From NCBI GenBank assembly GCA_025062325.1, contig JANXAL010000071.1, forward strand, positions 1-64,000: a stretch of 64,000 nucleotides of DNA. The letters run 5' to 3'. Position 1 is the first letter of the stretch, and each line of letters begins with the position of its first letter. Under the pieces are notes generated by a model. That model made no database searches and was not told the origin of the DNA. It was given only the letters and a program-made list of their open reading frames with translations. Of the stretch, positions 1 to 8,590 are shown in pieces. Made by a program: the position numbers and the translations under genes. This stretch comes from Roseiflexus sp. GTDB taxonomy: Bacteria; Chloroflexota; Chloroflexia; Chloroflexales; Roseiflexaceae.

Positions 1-1
1 C

Positions 2-307
2 GGGATGAGCGCCGCCGCGACCCGCTGGCTGATTGAACAGGGCATCCGCACCATGGGGATCGACGCCTGGGGGTGGGATCAGCCGTTCTGGGCAATGAAA
101 GAGCGCTACCAGCAGACCGGCGACCCCTCGGTGATCTGGGAAGCGCACCGCGTCGGGCGCGACCTTGAGTATTGCCATATCGAGAAACTCGCCAACCTCG
201 ACGCGCTGCCGCGCCCGTTCGGCTTCAAGGTCGCCTGTTTCCCGGTCAAACTGACCGGCGGCAGCGCCGGCTGGACGCGGGTTGTGGCGATCTTTGAGGA
301 TTTGTAA
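2..307 (+). CDS. Cyclase-family protein (kynurenine formamidase-like), C-terminal part
   Basis: This is the 3' end of a gene that starts before the window; the frame is open from base 2, so the ATG at 5 is probably internal. The 101 visible residues resemble the C-terminal half of the cyclase / kynurenine-formamidase-like family (PF04199), metal-dependent hydrolases of amide or ester bonds. Supporting features are the GIDAWGWDQPF stretch, where family members have a G(I/V)DxxS-like motif, and the closing pattern of a glutamate followed by L-x-N-L-D-x-L-P and a hydrophobic strand, PVKLTGGSAGWTRVVAIF. The metal-binding HxGTHxDxP motif would lie upstream and cannot be checked. The substrate is unknown. 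Confidence 0.7.
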   Translation, partial: GMSAAATRWLIEQGIRTMGIDAWGWDQPFWAMKERYQQTGDPSVIWEAHRVGRDLEYCHIEKLANLDALPRPFGFKVACFPVKLTGGSAGWTRVVAIFEDL

Positions 308-372
308 CGTCAGGGAGGACCGGTATATTACATCGCCCGCTCTGGGCATCAGGACGCCCTAACTCTCCCCAA

Positions 373-451
373 CCCCCCGCATGCGGGGGGCGCAGCAGAC
401 GAAAAGGAGCGACGAAATGGCAATCACCTCCCGCCCCCCGCGTGCGGGGGG
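373..451. repeat. Pair of GC palindromes
   Basis: Bases 373-390 form a perfect 18-base palindrome (six C, GCATGC, six G). Bases 434-451 repeat it with one mismatch (six C, GCGTGC, six G). The two copies lie between the cyclase and GNAT genes and could fold as hairpins, so they may act as terminators or belong to a repeat family. No gene is visible between 308 and 569. Confidence 0.6.
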
Positions 452-569
452 GGCGCAGGGGAGTGGGAGAAGGGAGTTAGGGGGACGAGCAGACAAAAGG
501 CGTCAGGATGCAGAAAACATCCATCGCACCCCAAAAACGCTACGCTTGTAAGCGCCTCTTCCCTCTGGT

Positions 570-1787
570 ATGATTGAACTCGCTATGTCCACAAACGACA
601 GTCTCACAATCCGTTCGGCAGAGACGTCTGCAGAGCTGGATGCATTCTTCCGGCTTGCGTGTGAGGGTTTCGCACTCGACACGCTTCGCAGCGTGGCGTA
701 CTGGCAGCAGCGCGTCGAGCGCGCGCCTGACTACGTCCCCGGACAGGTGCGTTGCGCCTTTGTTGCAAACACGGTGATCGGCGGCTACATCCTGTATGAA
801 CGGAGGCTGCGGGTCGGTTTCGTAACGATTCCAACTGGATGCTTCGCCCATCTCGTCACCCATCCCGACTGGCGCGGTCGCGGAGTCGCTACAGCGCTGA
901 TGCACGATGCTATAGCGCGCGCAATCGAGCGGCGGTTGGGGTTGATCCTGCTTGATGGGATTGCTGGTTTCTATGGTCGCTTCGGGTACGTGGACATCCT
1001 CGACACCACCCGCCATATCGTCAGTCGGTCACACCTGGCGGCAATGCCCCTGAGTCCGTACACAGCGCGCCCAGCCACACCGGCCGATGCGCCGGTGTTG
1101 CTTGAGCTATATGAACGACACTATGCCGGCTATAGCGGCAGTTTCGTGCGCAGCATCGCCTGGCAACGCCACGATCTGGCGCTGCGCCTGGAGGAGAACC
1201 CGCCGCGACTGGCGTGCGATGCTCGCGGACAGGTGCGCGGGTATCTGATTCTGCCGTCGCGCGCGCCTAGCAACCACGCAGTCGAAGCTGCTGCCGACGA
1301 CTGGCACGCGGCGCTGGCGCTCCTTCAGCACCATGCCAGTATCGCCAGGGAAGCGGCAGAGATCGATTGGCCCCTGCCGCCAGACTCGCCGACGTTTTAT
1401 ACGCTTGCTGATCATCTGAACCTGACAAGCCGTTCCCATCACCATCCTGATGAGGGGTGGATGGCGCGCCCCGCGCACCTGCCGACACTGCTCACCTGCA
1501 TTGGTCCATTGCTTGAGGAACGGCGTCGGGCAACCGGCGGCGAGGCGTTCCGGCTGTGTATCGCCGGGGCGGAACCGTCGCTAGCAGTAGGAGCAGACGC
1601 TAATGCGCCAGACCTGCCGACAGTCACTTTGACGCTACAGGCGCTCGTGCAACTGCTGTTTGGCTTTCGCCCAGCGCACTGGGTCGCTCGCTATCCCGGC
1701 GTGCACGTTCCGCCAGCGATGCTGCCGACCCTGGGCGCCATCTTCCCGACGGGGCGCACCTGGATTGCCGGGTCTGACGCGTTTTAA
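570..1787 (+). CDS. GNAT-family N-acetyltransferase (Eis-like, two-part)
   Basis: A 405-residue protein; an alternative start lies at 585, giving MSTNDSL. Residues about 12-150 form a GNAT fold, with the acetyl-CoA-binding segment HPDWRGRGVATALM (R-G-x-G-x-A) and the following FYGRFGYVD, which is typical of motif B in this superfamily. The rest resembles the second GNAT-like half plus the sterol-carrier-like C-terminal region of the Eis group (enhanced intracellular survival), which also runs to about 400 residues. It would transfer acetyl from acetyl-CoA to an amine in the cytoplasm; the substrate cannot be read from the sequence. It appears to be a single-gene unit with no clear ribosome binding site at either start. 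Confidence 0.75.
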   Translation: MIELAMSTNDSLTIRSAETSAELDAFFRLACEGFALDTLRSVAYWQQRVERAPDYVPGQVRCAFVANTVIGGYILYERRLRVGFVTIPTGCFAHLVTHPDWRGRGVATALMHDAIARAIERRLGLILLDGIAGFYGRFGYVDILDTTRHIVSRSHLAAMPLSPYTARPATPADAPVLLELYERHYAGYSGSFVRSIAWQRHDLALRLEENPPRLACDARGQVRGYLILPSRAPSNHAVEAAADDWHAALALLQHHASIAREAAEIDWPLPPDSPTFYTLADHLNLTSRSHHHPDEGWMARPAHLPTLLTCIGPLLEERRRATGGEAFRLCIAGAEPSLAVGADANAPDLPTVTLTLQALVQLLFGFRPAHWVARYPGVHVPPAMLPTLGAIFPTGRTWIAGSDAF

Positions 1788-1790
1788 GAG

Positions 1791-2474
1791 TCACACCGGA
1801 AGTTTCTTAAACGTCTCGGCAGCAGCGAAGCCGTGCTCTCTGCCCGCTTCCGCCATACGCTGGCGCACCCGCTCTTCCCAACCCTGGACTTCGTCTAGCT
1901 GTGAGTGGTGCTCGCGCAGCGCTGCAATTTTCCGGTCAACGTAGTCCGAGACATCTTCAACGTGATCCGGTTGTTCTGCGTTCCACAGGTAGAGTGCCTC
2001 GGGGCGCCAGACGCCAATGCCGATCTGCCCCAGCCCTGGCATGAAAAGGTGGTCGCGGGCGCTGACGACCGCCTCAATCACGGCAAATCCAACGGCGCGA
2101 TGATCCGGGTGGAGCATGTAGTGCTTCCAGGGATCGTGAGTGTAGATGGCATGCGGCTTAAAATGGCGAATGTAGAGCGCAAATTCGGCGCGCAGCGCAG
2201 GGGACGGTTCAAGCTCGCCGTCGTTGTTGCGCAGGAAGATCACGCGGCGCACCCCAAGGATTTCGGCAGCAGCGCGCTGCTCCTGCTCGCGAATTTCTGA
2301 CAGGCGAAACGACGACATTGTCGGATCATGACTGCCCTTGTTGCCGTTGGTTGCAATGATAAACGTGATGTCCCATCCCTGGTCGGCGAGTTTGGCGATG
2401 GTTCCGCCTGCACCGAACTCGTTGTCGTCTGGATGGGCGCCGATCACGAGTGCACGTTTGGGTTCGTCGGTCAT
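1791..2474 (-). CDS. PIG-L family deacetylase (LmbE-like)
   Basis: A 227-residue protein starting at the ATG at 2474 (MTDEPKRALVIGAHPDD); a longer reading to 2570 would add 32 residues outside the family core. The zinc-site signature AHPDDNEFGAGGT is near the N terminus, and HPDHRAVG is further on, as in PIG-L/LmbE/MshB enzymes. These hydrolyse N-acetyl groups from GlcNAc-type sugars or related conjugates. The stop is only 3 bases past the convergent GNAT stop at 1787. Its role could be in sugar nucleotide, thiol-glycoside or surface-glycan metabolism; the substrate is not determined. Confidence 0.85.
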   Translation of the reverse strand: MTDEPKRALVIGAHPDDNEFGAGGTIAKLADQGWDITFIIATNGNKGSHDPTMSSFRLSEIREQEQRAAAEILGVRRVIFLRNNDGELEPSPALRAEFALYIRHFKPHAIYTHDPWKHYMLHPDHRAVGFAVIEAVVSARDHLFMPGLGQIGIGVWRPEALYLWNAEQPDHVEDVSDYVDRKIAALREHHSQLDEVQGWEERVRQRMAEAGREHGFAAAETFKKLPV

Positions 2475-2514
2475 AGACGGGTCTTTACCGAAACAAGCGT
2501 CAAATTGCCATAGT

Positions 2515-2523
2515 ATTATACCA
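2515..2523 (-). promoter_or_regulatory. Extended -10 promoter for the PIG-L gene
   Basis: Read on the minus strand, the sequence is TGGTATAAT, an extended -10 element (TG-n-TATAAT) about 40 bases before the ATG at 2474. No good -35 hexamer is seen, which is common for extended -10 promoters. Confidence 0.45.
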
Positions 2524-2528
2524 ATATC

Positions 2529-2566
2529 GCATGAATCCGTCGCGTCTGTGCAAATCCGTGTTCCCT
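2529..2566. repeat. ATCCGTG-type dispersed element, copy 1
   Basis: A degenerate segment with AATCCGTCGCGTCTGTG followed by AATCCGTGTTCCCTT. Closely similar segments occur at 44223-44267 and 59317-59361, each in an intergenic region near a gene start. Function unknown. Confidence 0.5.
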
Positions 2567-2598
2567 TCACACTAAGTCGTGCTTAGAACCCGCCACAA

Positions 2599-3201
2599 AT
2601 GAGGCATCCTATGATCCGGCGTCCGTACCCGAAGGGTATGACAGGCGCTCTTGTCTCTCTCGGTCGCGGAATTGCGGCCGTGCTCACAAGTGCATTCCTG
2701 CTGCTGGGGCTCACGGCGGCAATGGTCGTAGTACAGAGCGGACGCGACGAAGTGCGTCCGGCTGGCGCTGCAGTCGTGCTCGGCGAGGCGGTTGACGGTG
2801 CGCTTACCCTGGAGCAAAAAGCACCGTATGACCATGCCGCCAATCTCTACCGTCGCGGGATGGTCAGCCGCATTATTCTAACCGGCGCTACGGTCGCACC
2901 GCTTGGTCGACAGTATCTGATCGATCAGGGTCTTCCGCCACAGGCGCTGTTCATTGAAGCGGAGAGCGTATCGCTGGTCGAAGGCGCGCGCGCTGCGGCA
3001 AGCATAGCGCGTGCACAGGGCATTTCGTCAGTTGTGATTGTGGTTGAACCTCCGGCGATGCTCACGGCCCTCAAAGTTGCGCGCGACGAAGGTCTGACCG
3101 CGTATGGGTCGCCTCCTGGTAATGCCAGGAGCATCATCGACCCAGTTACTGTGGCACGCGAGACCTGGCGCTACTTAAGGTATGTATTTGCGGGAATATA
3201 G
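2599..3201 (+). CDS. YdcF/ElyC-type DUF218 protein, membrane-anchored
   Basis: A 200-residue protein. Residues about 26-47 are a hydrophobic signal or anchor segment, and the remainder matches the DUF218 (YdcF/SanA/ElyC) fold: an AAVVLGEAV strand at the start of the domain, SRIILTGAT in the middle, the glutamates in EAESVSLVEGARAA, and a late VVIVVEPPAM strand. Characterised relatives influence envelope polysaccharide or peptidoglycan precursor metabolism, but the biochemical activity is not established. The start at 2599 lies close behind the divergent PIG-L promoter region. It appears to stand alone. Confidence 0.75.
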   Translation: MRHPMIRRPYPKGMTGALVSLGRGIAAVLTSAFLLLGLTAAMVVVQSGRDEVRPAGAAVVLGEAVDGALTLEQKAPYDHAANLYRRGMVSRIILTGATVAPLGRQYLIDQGLPPQALFIEAESVSLVEGARAAASIARAQGISSVVIVVEPPAMLTALKVARDEGLTAYGSPPGNARSIIDPVTVARETWRYLRYVFAGI

Positions 3202-3221
3202 CATCTCGGTGCATCGGTTGA

Positions 3222-3249
3222 GGTTCTCAGCTCTTGGTTCCCGGTTCAT
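3222..3249. repeat. Heptamer array at response-regulator stop
   Basis: Four 7-base units on the plus strand (GGTTCTC, AGCTCTT, GGTTCCC, GGTTCAT). The minus-strand stop codon at 3246-3248 lies in the last unit. This is one of the 7-bp-period arrays described in the findings. Confidence 0.6.
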
Positions 3250-3914
3250 CCCTCATCCAGTAACCGCAACTGCTGCGCCTTCAACACCGCCTGCGTTCGA
3301 TCCCGCACCTCAAGCTTCGCCAGAATATTCGAGATGTGGGTCTTGACGGTGCCTTCGGTGATGACGAGCGCAGCGGCGATCTCTTTGTTCGACATGCCGC
3401 GCGCCAGGGCTTTCAGCACGTCGAGTTCACGTTCAGTGAGCGCATTTGGCGACCGAGGCGGCATACGTTCCGGTGCAGGCGACGTACCGACTGCCAGGCG
3501 CGAGAACTCAGCCACGACTTTGCGCGCAATGCTCGGCTGAATGAGCGCCTCGCCGCGCGCCACTGTGCGCACCGCTTCCGCCATTTCCTCGCTGCTGATG
3601 TCTTTCAACAGGTAGCCGCGCGCGCCAGCTTTCAACCCCTCGAACACGTACTCATCATCGTCGAAGGTCGTTAGAATGATCACGCCAACCTCTGGAAAAC
3701 GGCGATTCAGCTCGCGCGTGGCGGTGACGCCATCCATGCCTGGCATGCGAACGTCCATGAGCACTACGTCGGGGCGCAACTTCTCGACTGCTTCGATAGC
3801 GGCGCGTCCATCGCCGACGGCGCCGACGACCTCCAGGTCCGGCTCGAGTTCCAGCAGCATGGCGATGCCCTGACGGATCAGGGTCTGATCATCGACCAGC
3901 AACACCCGTATCAT
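3246..3914 (-). CDS. NarL/LuxR-family response regulator
   Basis: A 222-residue protein starting at the ATG at 3914 (MIRVLLVDDQ); the longer open frame to 4022 runs inside the upstream kinase gene. The receiver domain covers about residues 1-120, with acidic pair D9-D10, phosphoacceptor D54 in VLMDVRMPGMDG, the conserved threonine in IILTTFDDDE, and lysine in GYLLKD. A LuxR-type helix-turn-helix follows (LTERELDVLKALARGMSNKEI, about residues 155-210). It should bind DNA as a phosphorylated dimer. It overlaps its partner kinase by 26 bases (3889-3914), consistent with translational coupling. Targets are unknown; the next genes downstream are on the other strand. Confidence 0.93.
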   Translation of the reverse strand: MIRVLLVDDQTLIRQGIAMLLELEPDLEVVGAVGDGRAAIEAVEKLRPDVVLMDVRMPGMDGVTATRELNRRFPEVGVIILTTFDDDEYVFEGLKAGARGYLLKDISSEEMAEAVRTVARGEALIQPSIARKVVAEFSRLAVGTSPAPERMPPRSPNALTERELDVLKALARGMSNKEIAAALVITEGTVKTHISNILAKLEVRDRTQAVLKAQQLRLLDEG

Positions 3915-5331
3915 GATGCACCTCGTGCGCCATTGCAACCGGCGCGACAATATCCAGCAGAAAACCGCCGTCGGGATGCGGAGCGGCGTGTAGCGCGCCA
4001 CCCAACCGTTCGATCCGTTCACGCAACCCGGTCAACCCGAAACCGCCGCCTTCGGAAGCGCCATTGGTCAGTTGACCATTGTCGCGGATCGTCAGGTGCA
4101 CGGTATCCGGCAGGCATGCCAGCGTGACATCGATCCGCGAGGCATTGCCGTGTTTGCGCGCATTCGTCAATCCTTCCTGAACAGCGCGGTACAGGGTCAT
4201 TGCCAGTGTCTGCGGCAGCGCCGGGAGATCGCCCGTTTGCACGAAGCGAACATCGATGGCGGTCGAAACGCGGAAGTCATCGATGAGGCGCTCGATCGCC
4301 GCATCAAGCGAGTGACCGTCGAGCGGCGACGGTTGCATAGCGGCGACGCTGCGCCGCACCTCATCAAGCGCCGTCTGCGCCACCTCGCGGCACGTGGCGA
4401 TCACGGCAGCGGCGCGTTCCGGGTCGCGCTGGATCAGGCGTGACGCTGCCTGCAACTGGACATTCAGAATGGTGAGATAGTGACCCAAGCCGTCGTGAAT
4501 ATCACGCGCTAGGCGCACCCGCTCTTCAATTGCAGCCATCCTCAGTTCACGCTCGCGCGCAGCGCGCAGTTCGTCGTGGCTTGCCTGCAATTGCGCCAGC
4601 AGCTCCTCGGCGCGCGCGCGCTGCGCCTCCGCCTGTTCCGTCTGTTGTTCGTACCGCAGGGAAAGCTGGACGAACATCACTACAAACACAATGCCGAAAC
4701 TGAACGTTGCCGCGCTTTGCAGCGCCGCCTCCAGATCGACAAAGAAGGCGATCATCGTACAGACGCCGAACGCCATTCCGCCAGCATAGATGAGCGCCGC
4801 CGCCAGCGGCAGCGTCCACGTCGCCTGACCAACCAGCAGAAACAGGAGCATCGAAATGACCGTGCTCGCCGGTCCGCTGCTCATACCGAATGCGATGAAG
4901 TAGAGCACACTTGCGACGCTCAGGTAGATCGCCACATTGCCCAGAGGCCTTGACCGGGGACGTATCTCGGAAGAGGACGGAACCAGGTTCAGCGCCAGCA
5001 GAATGCTCAACGCGCCAACAACCGCGCCCCGCCGCCAGAGCGGTGCATCGGGCTGCGCTGTGACGGCGGCGATCAGTGCGCCGACGATCATCACTACTGC
5101 GACGACCATCACGCGGCTGGGTAGCGTCGCCTGCCACCATGTGCGCAATGTGTTGGAGAGCTCGCTGAAAGCTCTGATGTCGAACTTTTGATTCTGTGGC
5201 GACACGGCAACGCTCAACCTCCTCACATGTCCCCCAGCACCCTTGAGGTCGACCCGCGCACTACCTGGGCGCGGGGACCGTTCCGCCAGTAAGGTTCCGT
5301 CGCAGCTCTCGATTCCCAGCACAGACCTCAA
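3889..5331 (-). CDS. NarL-type sensor histidine kinase, multi-pass
   Basis: The longest reading is 480 residues, but the first 50-70 look unlike a kinase N terminus; the true start may be an internal GTG/TTG or the Met at residue 75. Roughly residues 73-225 hold five or six hydrophobic segments. A coiled coil at about 228-262 leads to the HisKA_3 phosphoacceptor helix (ARDIHDGLGHYL, His at about 279). The HATPase domain follows, with an N box in EGLTNARKHGNA and the glycine box GGGFGLTGLRERIERLGG. It is paired with the response regulator downstream. The sensing region is membrane-embedded with no large extracellular domain, so a membrane or lipid cue is possible. Confidence 0.88.
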   Translation of the reverse strand: MRSVLGIESCDGTLLAERSPRPGSARVDLKGAGGHVRRLSVAVSPQNQKFDIRAFSELSNTLRTWWQATLPSRVMVVAVVMIVGALIAAVTAQPDAPLWRRGAVVGALSILLALNLVPSSSEIRPRSRPLGNVAIYLSVASVLYFIAFGMSSGPASTVISMLLFLLVGQATWTLPLAAALIYAGGMAFGVCTMIAFFVDLEAALQSAATFSFGIVFVVMFVQLSLRYEQQTEQAEAQRARAEELLAQLQASHDELRAARERELRMAAIEERVRLARDIHDGLGHYLTILNVQLQAASRLIQRDPERAAAVIATCREVAQTALDEVRRSVAAMQPSPLDGHSLDAAIERLIDDFRVSTAIDVRFVQTGDLPALPQTLAMTLYRAVQEGLTNARKHGNASRIDVTLACLPDTVHLTIRDNGQLTNGASEGGGFGLTGLRERIERLGGALHAAPHPDGGFLLDIVAPVAMAHEVHHDTGVAGR

Positions 5332-5351
5332 GGGTCAGGGGCATCTTCACC

Positions 5352-5435
5352 CCTCTCGCCTCTTGCCTCTCGCCTCTCGCCTCCCCCCTCTCGCCTCCCT
5401 CCTCTCGCCTCTCGCCTCTTGCCTCTCGCCTCATC
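5352..5435. repeat. Heptamer array (CCTCTCG units) at ABC-permease stop
   Basis: Eleven consecutive 7-base units with the consensus CCTCTCG (variants CCTCTTG, CCTCCCC, CCTCCCT), followed by a twelfth, CCTCATC, that contains the minus-strand stop codon of the permease at 5431-5433. The period is exact across the tract, so this is a true tandem array and not just pyrimidine-rich DNA. Confidence 0.85.
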
Positions 5436-7899
5436 CATCATATGCCAGCGCATCACGCACCGTCAAGCCAATTGCAGCGCGCGCTGGCAGTAAACTTGCG
5501 ACGATGCCGATCCCTGCCGCTGCTGCGAGCCAGATCGCGGCGCCGTCCAGCGCAAAGTGGTAGATCAACGGCACTCGCAAAAATGCCAGCCCTACGGCAT
5601 TACTCAACAGATAGCCGATCGGCAGGGCAAGCAGCGTCCCGATCAGGGCGCTCGCCAGGCTGATCGCCATCCCCTCGCCGACGACAATGCGGTACAACGC
5701 ATCATTCGACGCGCCAATTGCGCGCATGACCCCGATCTCGCAGGTGCGCTCGATCACATTCAGGCTCAACGTACCCGACAGCCCCAAGCCGCCGATGACT
5801 GCCAGCAGCACTGCCATAGTGAGCAGGAACGAGATAAGAATATTGATCAGCGTGGCTGCCTGTTCGCGCTCTTCGGTACGCGTCCAGGCAACCTCGACGC
5901 GCATTCCTGCGTGTTCCAGCGCCTCTCTCAAAGCGGTCGCCACCTGCCGTTGCGTTCCCGGATCATGCGCTTCGGCAACCACCCGTATCTCGCGCGTTTG
6001 CCCGACGGCGCCGGTGATCTGCGCCAGATACGGCTGGCTGGCGTACATGAAGGGCACACCGAGCAGACCGCGGGTGACCCCGACAATCTTCCACTCCGTC
6101 TCGCGGTTCCCGATCTTCAGCGTCACGCTCTGGCCGACGCGCAGGTCCGGCTCGAAGCGTTGCACATCGGCGTTCATAACGAGTGCGTGGTCCTCACCCG
6201 GCAGCAGCCAGCGCCCTTCCACTATCTCCGGTGTGAAAAGCACGCTCTCAACCGGCGGGGCAATGACGCCGATTGCGGGTCCTTCGCTCCCATCAGGTCG
6301 CAGGCGATACGCCATCGCGCTACTCCAGCTTTCAACATACGCCACGCCAGGCGTCTGCCTGGCAAGGTGTTCGACCTGCGCAGCACGATACGGACGAACC
6401 AGCGTCGCCAGCACGTCGTGGCGGGAGGTCGCCAGAATAGTCTCAAATGTTTCGAAGAGTGAACGACGCACGCTCAACACCGAAACAACAATCGCCGTCG
6501 CCAGGGTCAGGGTCGTCAACGTCAGCGCTAGCCGCACCCGTCGCCGGAGTGCATTGCGCAGCGAGAGGATCACCGGTGATGGGATGAGCGCTGTCAGCCA
6601 GGACACAGCGGGAAACTCTCGCGCAGACGCCGGTGATTGAACGCTGGAGCGCCGCTGCTCCTCGCGCTGTCCGGCAATTGCTTCGCGGACGGTCAGCCGC
6701 GCTGCACCAAGCACGGGCGCGAGCGATGCCAGCAGCGGCGCCAGCAGTGCCACGCCAGTTTGCAGAGCGATCACACTGGCAGGCGTGGTGAACGTTCCCA
6801 GTTTGAAATTGAGGAAATAGGACAGGAAACTGACAAACGACTCAGCGGCGAACCGCGACGCTAGCAGCGCCAGCGGCAGCGCCAGCGCGCCGAAGGCAAG
6901 CGCGTAGACGGCATAGACGACCGCGATCTGCCCGGGACGCGCGCCGATCGCTTTCATCACGCCGATCTGCCGCGTCTGTTGCAGCAGCAGCGCCGTGATG
7001 GTGTTCGTCACCAGCAACACGCTTAGGCAGAGCGCCAGGATGCCAAGTGCGCCAAGCACAACCGTGATTGCCTGAAAATAGTTGTGGAGCGGCAACTCTC
7101 CCGGTCGCGCCACGTCGATCCGCGTTACGCGCACGCCGCCGCGCTCGATGAAGGCGCGAACGTCCTCCGCAACGCGTCGGTTGTACGTCGCGTCCGCAGT
7201 GGTATCGGTCAGCAGGTAGAGTTCGTTGTAGCCGGGTGCGCCGCCGAGCCACTCCAGCGTCTCGCGGTCAACGTATCCGTAGGCGCGTCCCATGAACGTT
7301 GCTGGCATGCGGGAAAAGTCGTAGGCCAGCCCTGATAGTCGCACCTCGCGCAACCGTCCGTCAGCGGTTTCCACGATGATGGCGTCATTCAGGCGCGCTC
7401 GCGTCAGCCCCAGGTAGCCAACCAGCAACGAGGTGCGTTCGAGCACAATCGTGCGGCGCGGTGGAGGCCATGCGCCTGGAGGCCAGGATGCAGGATCGGG
7501 TTCAAACACAATCTCAGGACGCACTTTGCTCACGCGCGTCTCGCCATCGTCGGGCAGCACGAAGAGTTCGATCAACTGCCACGGATGGTGCGGCGCGGTG
7601 CGGAAGCGCAGTATCAGGCTGCGCCGTCCCTCGGCTTCAGCGACCCCCGGCAGTCGCCGCACGGCGCGCACCATTTCGTCGTCGAAAGCGTCGTCGGTAT
7701 ACAGCGTCGCGCTTGCCGGGCGCACCTCAGCGTAACTCTGCGCCAGGTCACGCGACATGATAGCGTGCATATGCGCAACTATTCCGATGCCGCTGACCCC
7801 AGCGGCAATCGACAGCGCCACAAGCAGGGTGCGCACTTTGTAGCGCCACAGGTCGCGTATCACTTTTCGCCAGCGCGCTCCAATCATCGCGCCCCTCAC
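5431..7899 (-). CDS. ABC transporter permease, FtsX/MacB type, two FtsX domains
   Basis: An 822-residue membrane protein with the usual layout of an 8-10-helix lipoprotein/peptide-type permease. It has an N-terminal helix (VRTLLVALSIAAGVSGIGIVAHM), a long extracellular domain with MacB-like periplasmic features to about residue 260, a three-helix FtsX domain (about 270-420, with the QIGVMKAIGARPGQI signature), a second N-terminal-like helix (about 455-480), a second extracellular domain and a final FtsX domain (CEIGVMRAIGAS near residue 720). Such proteins work with a separate ATPase to move lipids or lipoproteins or to do mechanical work on envelope proteins. No ATPase gene adjoins it. An alternative start is the Met four codons in. 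Confidence 0.88.
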   Translation of the reverse strand: MRGAMIGARWRKVIRDLWRYKVRTLLVALSIAAGVSGIGIVAHMHAIMSRDLAQSYAEVRPASATLYTDDAFDDEMVRAVRRLPGVAEAEGRRSLILRFRTAPHHPWQLIELFVLPDDGETRVSKVRPEIVFEPDPASWPPGAWPPPRRTIVLERTSLLVGYLGLTRARLNDAIIVETADGRLREVRLSGLAYDFSRMPATFMGRAYGYVDRETLEWLGGAPGYNELYLLTDTTADATYNRRVAEDVRAFIERGGVRVTRIDVARPGELPLHNYFQAITVVLGALGILALCLSVLLVTNTITALLLQQTRQIGVMKAIGARPGQIAVVYAVYALAFGALALPLALLASRFAAESFVSFLSYFLNFKLGTFTTPASVIALQTGVALLAPLLASLAPVLGAARLTVREAIAGQREEQRRSSVQSPASAREFPAVSWLTALIPSPVILSLRNALRRRVRLALTLTTLTLATAIVVSVLSVRRSLFETFETILATSRHDVLATLVRPYRAAQVEHLARQTPGVAYVESWSSAMAYRLRPDGSEGPAIGVIAPPVESVLFTPEIVEGRWLLPGEDHALVMNADVQRFEPDLRVGQSVTLKIGNRETEWKIVGVTRGLLGVPFMYASQPYLAQITGAVGQTREIRVVAEAHDPGTQRQVATALREALEHAGMRVEVAWTRTEEREQAATLINILISFLLTMAVLLAVIGGLGLSGTLSLNVIERTCEIGVMRAIGASNDALYRIVVGEGMAISLASALIGTLLALPIGYLLSNAVGLAFLRVPLIYHFALDGAAIWLAAAAGIGIVASLLPARAAIGLTVRDALAYDG

Positions 7900-7914
7900 T
7901 CGTAGATTGCCTGT

Positions 7915-8352
7915 CTACCGCTGCGCCACGCGGGCGCCTGCCAGGCTGCACGCCAGCAGAATAACGGCGTCGACCGCGATAAATATTGCTGTTTCGCCAT
8001 TGAGCGGGGCGTTGAAGACCGTGATCGCCAGCACAACCAGGAGGATAAGCGCCAGCAACGCGGCGCTCACGACCGGCAGAACAAATGGCGTGACAAGGCG
8101 CGCCAGGCGCATACCGCGCCAGAATGCGACGATTGCCAGCAAGACCCGCGGCAGCGCCAGATACCAGGCAGCACTGCCAAGCGCCACGATAGCCGCATTG
8201 ATTGCTTCAGGATCGCCGCGCGTCTGAAACCCGACAATCACGCCATACCCGACGCTGACGGCGAATGCGATGCCTATCGGAATAAGAGCCATCAGGATGC
8301 TCGACCAGATCACAGCGCCCCAGGGAAACGCTTGATTCCGTTGCGCTATCAT
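7915..8352 (-). CDS. Small multi-pass membrane protein of unknown function
   Basis: A 145-residue protein with about four hydrophobic segments (residues about 13-38, 55-75, 88-110, 120-140) and very few charged residues, so an integral membrane protein. The ATG at 8352 follows a strong AAGGAGG ribosome binding site (minus strand, about 8361-8367). It ends 15 bases before the start of the large permease and probably heads its operon. I do not recognise a family. It may be an accessory subunit of that permease, but this rests on position only. Confidence 0.65.
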   Translation of the reverse strand: MIAQRNQAFPWGAVIWSSILMALIPIGIAFAVSVGYGVIVGFQTRGDPEAINAAIVALGSAAWYLALPRVLLAIVAFWRGMRLARLVTPFVLPVVSAALLALILLVVLAITVFNAPLNGETAIFIAVDAVILLACSLAGARVAQR

Positions 8353-8507
8353 TGCAATCGCCTCCTTGCACGTCTTAATCGCTAACCATACAATAGCGCA
8401 TCAAGACGCTGTACAACAGCCACGAACGACGGAACTGCCGGATGACTCCTGCACGGCGTTTCTATCCAACGGCGTATGACCTTTGGCAGAGACTGTGTCT
8501 GCGTTGG

Positions 8508-8516
8508 TGATACAAT
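8508..8516 (+). promoter_or_regulatory. Possible extended -10 promoter
   Basis: TGATACAAT matches a TG-n-TACAAT extended -10, about 75 bases before the Rsm22-family gene. No well-spaced -35 hexamer is present, so this is tentative. Confidence 0.35.
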
Positions 8517-8590
8517 GACGAAGTGCATCGTAAAGTCGCGTGACTGCGTTCGCATGCGATTGTGCAGATTGACGAGGTCTGTCGTCGCGT

